Below, piece after piece: positions 4,142 to 5,777 of a stretch of 5,777 nucleotides of DNA. The position numbers and the translations under genes are program-made. The stretch lies in the NCBI GenBank assembly GCA_013329175.1, contig DUKR01000060.1:5745-11521 (forward strand). Reading direction: 5' to 3'. The notes below the pieces were generated by a model. That model saw nothing but the letters and a program-made list of their open reading frames with translations, had not been told where the DNA came from and made no database searches. The number at the start of each line of letters is the position of its first letter. Within the stretch, counting starts at the first letter, position 1. The DNA is from Candidatus Woesearchaeota archaeon. GTDB taxonomy: Archaea; Nanobdellota; Nanobdellia; Woesearchaeales; UBA11716.

Positions 4142-4726
4142 ATGGCTTTTGTGCGGGTGAAGAGCATTAAGAAGAACGGGCAGGAATACAGGTATGCCTA
4201 TCTAGTGTCAAGCAGATGGAAGAAGCGGAACAGGAGAGGGGGAAGGGGCTCACGGCAGAAGGTGATGGGATATCTAGGCAGGGTGCTGACTCCAGAGAGA
4301 GTGTATGACTTTGACTTATTTGAGCAAGTGGGAATTGATAACGCTGACCAGTATCTCTCCACCCATTCGAGAAAGGACGTCCTTGATGACCTTGTTGGGA
4401 TTGCTCTTCTGAATCATGGGTTTTCTGAAGAAGGGGGCAGCAGGTTTGCCTTCCAGAACCTGATTTTTGATTTCTTTGACTATCGGTTCTACTGGCAGCA
4501 GGGGCTTGATGACAAAGGCAGGCCGATTGCTGGGAAAGAGGTGAAGGTGGCTGTTGCTATGCATGAGGGATTTTTGTGCCATGACACACTGAAAAAGGTC
4601 TGGAAGGGGAAGTTTTTAGGAACTGAGAGGGAAGTGGGACTTGAGCTAGCCAAGGCATTTGTGCTTAGCGGTTTAGCTGTCCCGCAGGAGATATTCGTGG
4701 GGTATTTTGAGAAGGTGGTTGCCTAA
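4142..4726 (+). CDS. Conserved-type basic protein, transposase-like N-terminus
   Basis: 194 residues of unknown function. The first 50 residues are very basic: a strand-like YRYAYLVSSRW, then KKRNRRGGRGSRQK and VMGYLGRV. This pattern (tyrosine-rich strand, R-Q-K-V, YLG) resembles the N-terminus of IS1634-type DDE transposases, but the protein ends before any catalytic domain could fit. Residues 55-190 are mostly helical and mixed charge, with aromatic-rich FDFFDYRFYWQQG near 110-120. The sequence reads as a complete protein with its own strong promoter and Shine-Dalgarno rather than as a fragment. It may be a nucleic-acid-binding protein derived from, or sharing a domain with, a transposase. 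No terminal inverted repeats were seen around it. Confidence 0.75.
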   Translation: MAFVRVKSIKKNGQEYRYAYLVSSRWKKRNRRGGRGSRQKVMGYLGRVLTPERVYDFDLFEQVGIDNADQYLSTHSRKDVLDDLVGIALLNHGFSEEGGSRFAFQNLIFDFFDYRFYWQQGLDDKGRPIAGKEVKVAVAMHEGFLCHDTLKKVWKGKFLGTEREVGLELAKAFVLSGLAVPQEIFVGYFEKVVA

Positions 4727-4765
4727 CGGGGCGTTTGAGGGGATGAAGCAGGCAGTGGTTGTGCG

Positions 4766-5116
4766 TTAGTCGTCAGACCTCACTTTCAGGATGAGATGGT
4801 TGGAGTCACAGTCTGTGGGGTTGGTCTCCCACTCATAGACTTCTGTGCCTGCTATCAGGGTGAGCTTTCCTGGCTCAGCGCAGATTGCATGGGGGACGCC
4901 CCTGAAAATGCCATGGTTAGTGTTGCCCTGGACCCTTGCATTAAACTGGACCTCTCCATCTATGGGATCTTCGAGAGGGTCAAGGAAGGTAAGCATGGGG
5001 GGGTAGGGCCGAAACTGGAGGTCAATGAAAAGAATGATGAGCATTACTGCTATAAAGACGACCAGCAACGTTGCAGCATTCTTTGGCTTTTTGTAGTAGT
5101 CTATGATTCCGCTCAT
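4766..5116 (-). CDS. Small membrane-anchored protein with an external domain
   Basis: 116 residues, family not recognised. A short basic N-terminus (YYKKPKN) precedes one transmembrane helix at about 15-34 (ATLLVVFIAVMLIILFIDLQ). By the positive-inside rule the remaining domain (36-116) should face outward. That domain is beta-rich in appearance and carries exactly two cysteines, Cys79 and Cys103, which could form a disulfide. Its ATG overlaps the TGA of the upstream gene as ATGA (5116 to 5113), so the two are probably translationally coupled; no Shine-Dalgarno is evident. The 4142-4726 gene converges on it with 39 bases between stops. It may act with its neighbour in a surface or envelope complex; this is inferred from context only. 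Confidence 0.75.
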   Translation of the reverse strand: MSGIIDYYKKPKNAATLLVVFIAVMLIILFIDLQFRPYPPMLTFLDPLEDPIDGEVQFNARVQGNTNHGIFRGVPHAICAEPGKLTLIAGTEVYEWETNPTDCDSNHLILKVRSDD

Positions 5117-5484
5117 TTTTCGAATTGCTTCAATGCTTCTGCCCTTTTTTTCTTTTTCTCTTCCTGGCGCTTATTATATATAGACCTTGAGGAGGCTCCT
5201 TTGGCAGTTTCCTGGCCAGTCTCTTTGGAAGGGATGGGTTGGGCGCGTGGACCTGCCCTTGCTTTGGCACTCCTTCGTGCTACCATGATGGACCTTCTTG
5301 GCAGGGATTGCTGCATCTGCGGCGCCTGAGATGGCTTTAAGAGCTGCTCTTTGAGGAAGAAATAGTAATAGACTGCTGCTATTATTGCGGTAACGACTAT
5401 GGCTAAAGCTATGTAGCCTGCAAGGTTAGCAAGAAGCCTTTCAGCGGCTTTCTGGATGTAGTAGTCGAATGGCGCGCCTGGCAT
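5113..5484 (-). CDS. Small membrane protein with long basic tail
   Basis: 123 residues, family not recognised. An amphipathic N-terminus (FDYYIQKAAERLLAN) leads into a single transmembrane helix at about 21-44 (AGYIALAIVVTAIIAAVYYY). The remaining 79 residues are low-complexity and strongly basic (many K, R, A, Q; for example QEEKKKKRAEALK near the end), which by the positive-inside rule places the tail in the cytoplasm. The tail could contact nucleic acid or acidic proteins. It is the first gene of a two-gene unit with the 4766-5116 gene. The ATG at 5484 is preceded by an AT-rich TATA-like region at the leaderless distance and no Shine-Dalgarno. Confidence 0.75.
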   Translation of the reverse strand: MPGAPFDYYIQKAAERLLANLAGYIALAIVVTAIIAAVYYYFFLKEQLLKPSQAPQMQQSLPRRSIMVARRSAKARAGPRAQPIPSKETGQETAKGASSRSIYNKRQEEKKKKRAEALKQFEK

Positions 5485-5502
5485 CTGCTTTTTTTCTTAT
5501 TC

Positions 5503-5517
5503 CTTATATTTATTAAA
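5503..5517 (-). promoter_or_regulatory. TATA-like promoter of the membrane-protein pair
   Basis: TTTAATAAATATAAG on the minus strand (5517 to 5503) contains overlapping TATA-like elements centred roughly 23-29 bases before ATG 5484. This fits a leaderless or nearly leaderless transcript. Confidence 0.55.
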
Positions 5518-5520
5518 GTA

Positions 5521-5614
5521 TCGAACCGATGTACTACTCCAGCTTGTTGAAGCCAGCTACCCTTTCGCATGGCCAGAAACTCACGAGAGCGCAGCTTGGG
5601 CGTGAGCTATAGAG
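5521..5614. other. Spacer with a short hairpin, no supported gene
   Basis: CTCACG (5580-5585) and CGTGAG (5601-5606) form a 6-bp stem with a 15-base loop. No tRNA, Shine-Dalgarno-preceded frame or other gene is supported. A short frame without a start codon runs through 5522 to about 5605 on the + strand. GCGCAG at 5589-5594 is complementary to the last six bases of the window (5772-5777), so it may be the outermost arm of the structure to its right. Confidence 0.4.
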
Positions 5615-5755
5615 ATGGTGAAATGCGGAAAATTATTCAACTAATAGCAGAAAACATTAATTATCGAACATTTGTGTTTTCTGCTAGTATAGCAAAGTGC
5701 AGTAATAATGAAACTTTTAGATATGCACTTTGCTATAACTAGCGCAATTCACCAT
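5615..5755. repeat. Nested inverted repeats forming a three-way junction
   Basis: An outer stem (5615-5627 with 5743-5755, ATGGTGAAATGCG against CGCAATTCACCAT) pairs at 12 of 13 positions. Inside it lie two perfect hairpins: TAGCAGAAAACA/TGTTTTCTGCTA (5645-5656 with 5675-5686, 18-base loop) and TATAGCAAAGTGCA/TGCACTTTGCTATA (5688-5701 with 5724-5737, 22-base loop). They are separated by a single G. GCGCAG (5589-5594) and CTGCGC (5772-5777) may add an outer helix cut by the window edge. It could be a structured RNA, a small mobile palindromic element or a DNA site. No gene lies within it. Confidence 0.7.
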
Positions 5756-5777
5756 ATGAGCGCAAGTTCATCTGCGC

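Noticed and set aside
4120..4170. Out-of-frame 16-codon frame starting at ATG 4120
   Set aside because: It overlaps the start of the 4142 gene and lacks a ribosome binding site; the GGTGATGAT within it serves the 4142 start.
4796..5329. Plus-strand open frame of 177 codons
   Set aside because: It overlaps both minus-strand membrane genes, which have coherent transmembrane helices, promoter and ATGA overlap; this frame has no recognisable domain.
5512..5590. Possible minus-strand tRNA because of GGTTCGATA near 5515-5530
   Set aside because: The T-stem and acceptor stem do not pair and no anticodon arm can be drawn.
5522..5605. Plus-strand frame with protein-like composition ending near 5605
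   Set aside because: It has no start codon or ribosome binding site and opens inside the AT-rich promoter of the minus-strand gene; a remnant cannot be excluded.

Overview
The window is archaeal, most likely from a small-genome (DPANN-type) lineage. The evidence is a gene for RNA polymerase subunit L (Rpo11), an archaeal/eukaryotic METTL5-type RNA methyltransferase and an AMMECR1 protein, with TATA-box promoters that sit about 23-30 bases from the start codon (leaderless transcripts) in front of several genes. The two coiled-coil/winged-helix proteins at the left resemble families I know from Woesearchaeota/Pacearchaeota-like genomes; that placement is from memory of family patterns, not from a search.

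Layout. Bases 1-270 are T-rich and noncoding, with short repeats and a terminator. Two tandem minus-strand genes (271-825 and 926-1810) each encode an N-terminal coiled coil and a C-terminal winged helix. A long divergent spacer (1811-2291) follows: it is purine-rich on the + strand and full of short repeats, inverted repeats and two promoters. Plus-strand genes follow: a possible 18-codon leader peptide, the methyltransferase (2377-2991), rpoL (3104-3376), the AMMECR1-family gene (3389-3985) and a conserved-looking basic protein with a transposase-like N-terminus (4142-4726). Two overlapping minus-strand genes for small single-pass membrane proteins (4766-5116, 5113-5484) converge on it. The right end (5485-5777) has no convincing gene but holds a remarkable nested inverted-repeat structure.

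How it fits together. rpoL and the AMMECR1 gene share a promoter and are 12 bases apart. The methyltransferase is an informational gene (probable rRNA adenine methylation) and lies next to rpoL. The two winged-helix proteins are probably DNA-binding and may be regulators or chromatin/partition-type proteins; they lie divergent from the methyltransferase, with operator-like inverted repeats between them. The most unusual signals are two nucleotide-level motif families centred on the methyltransferase locus: AAAAGTGAGGG (six copies, one orientation, three reading frames) and TGGGAATGA/TCATTCCCA (upstream copies in one orientation, downstream copies in the other). The other is the 141-base three-way-junction inverted repeat near the right edge. 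None of these is explained by the encoded proteins.
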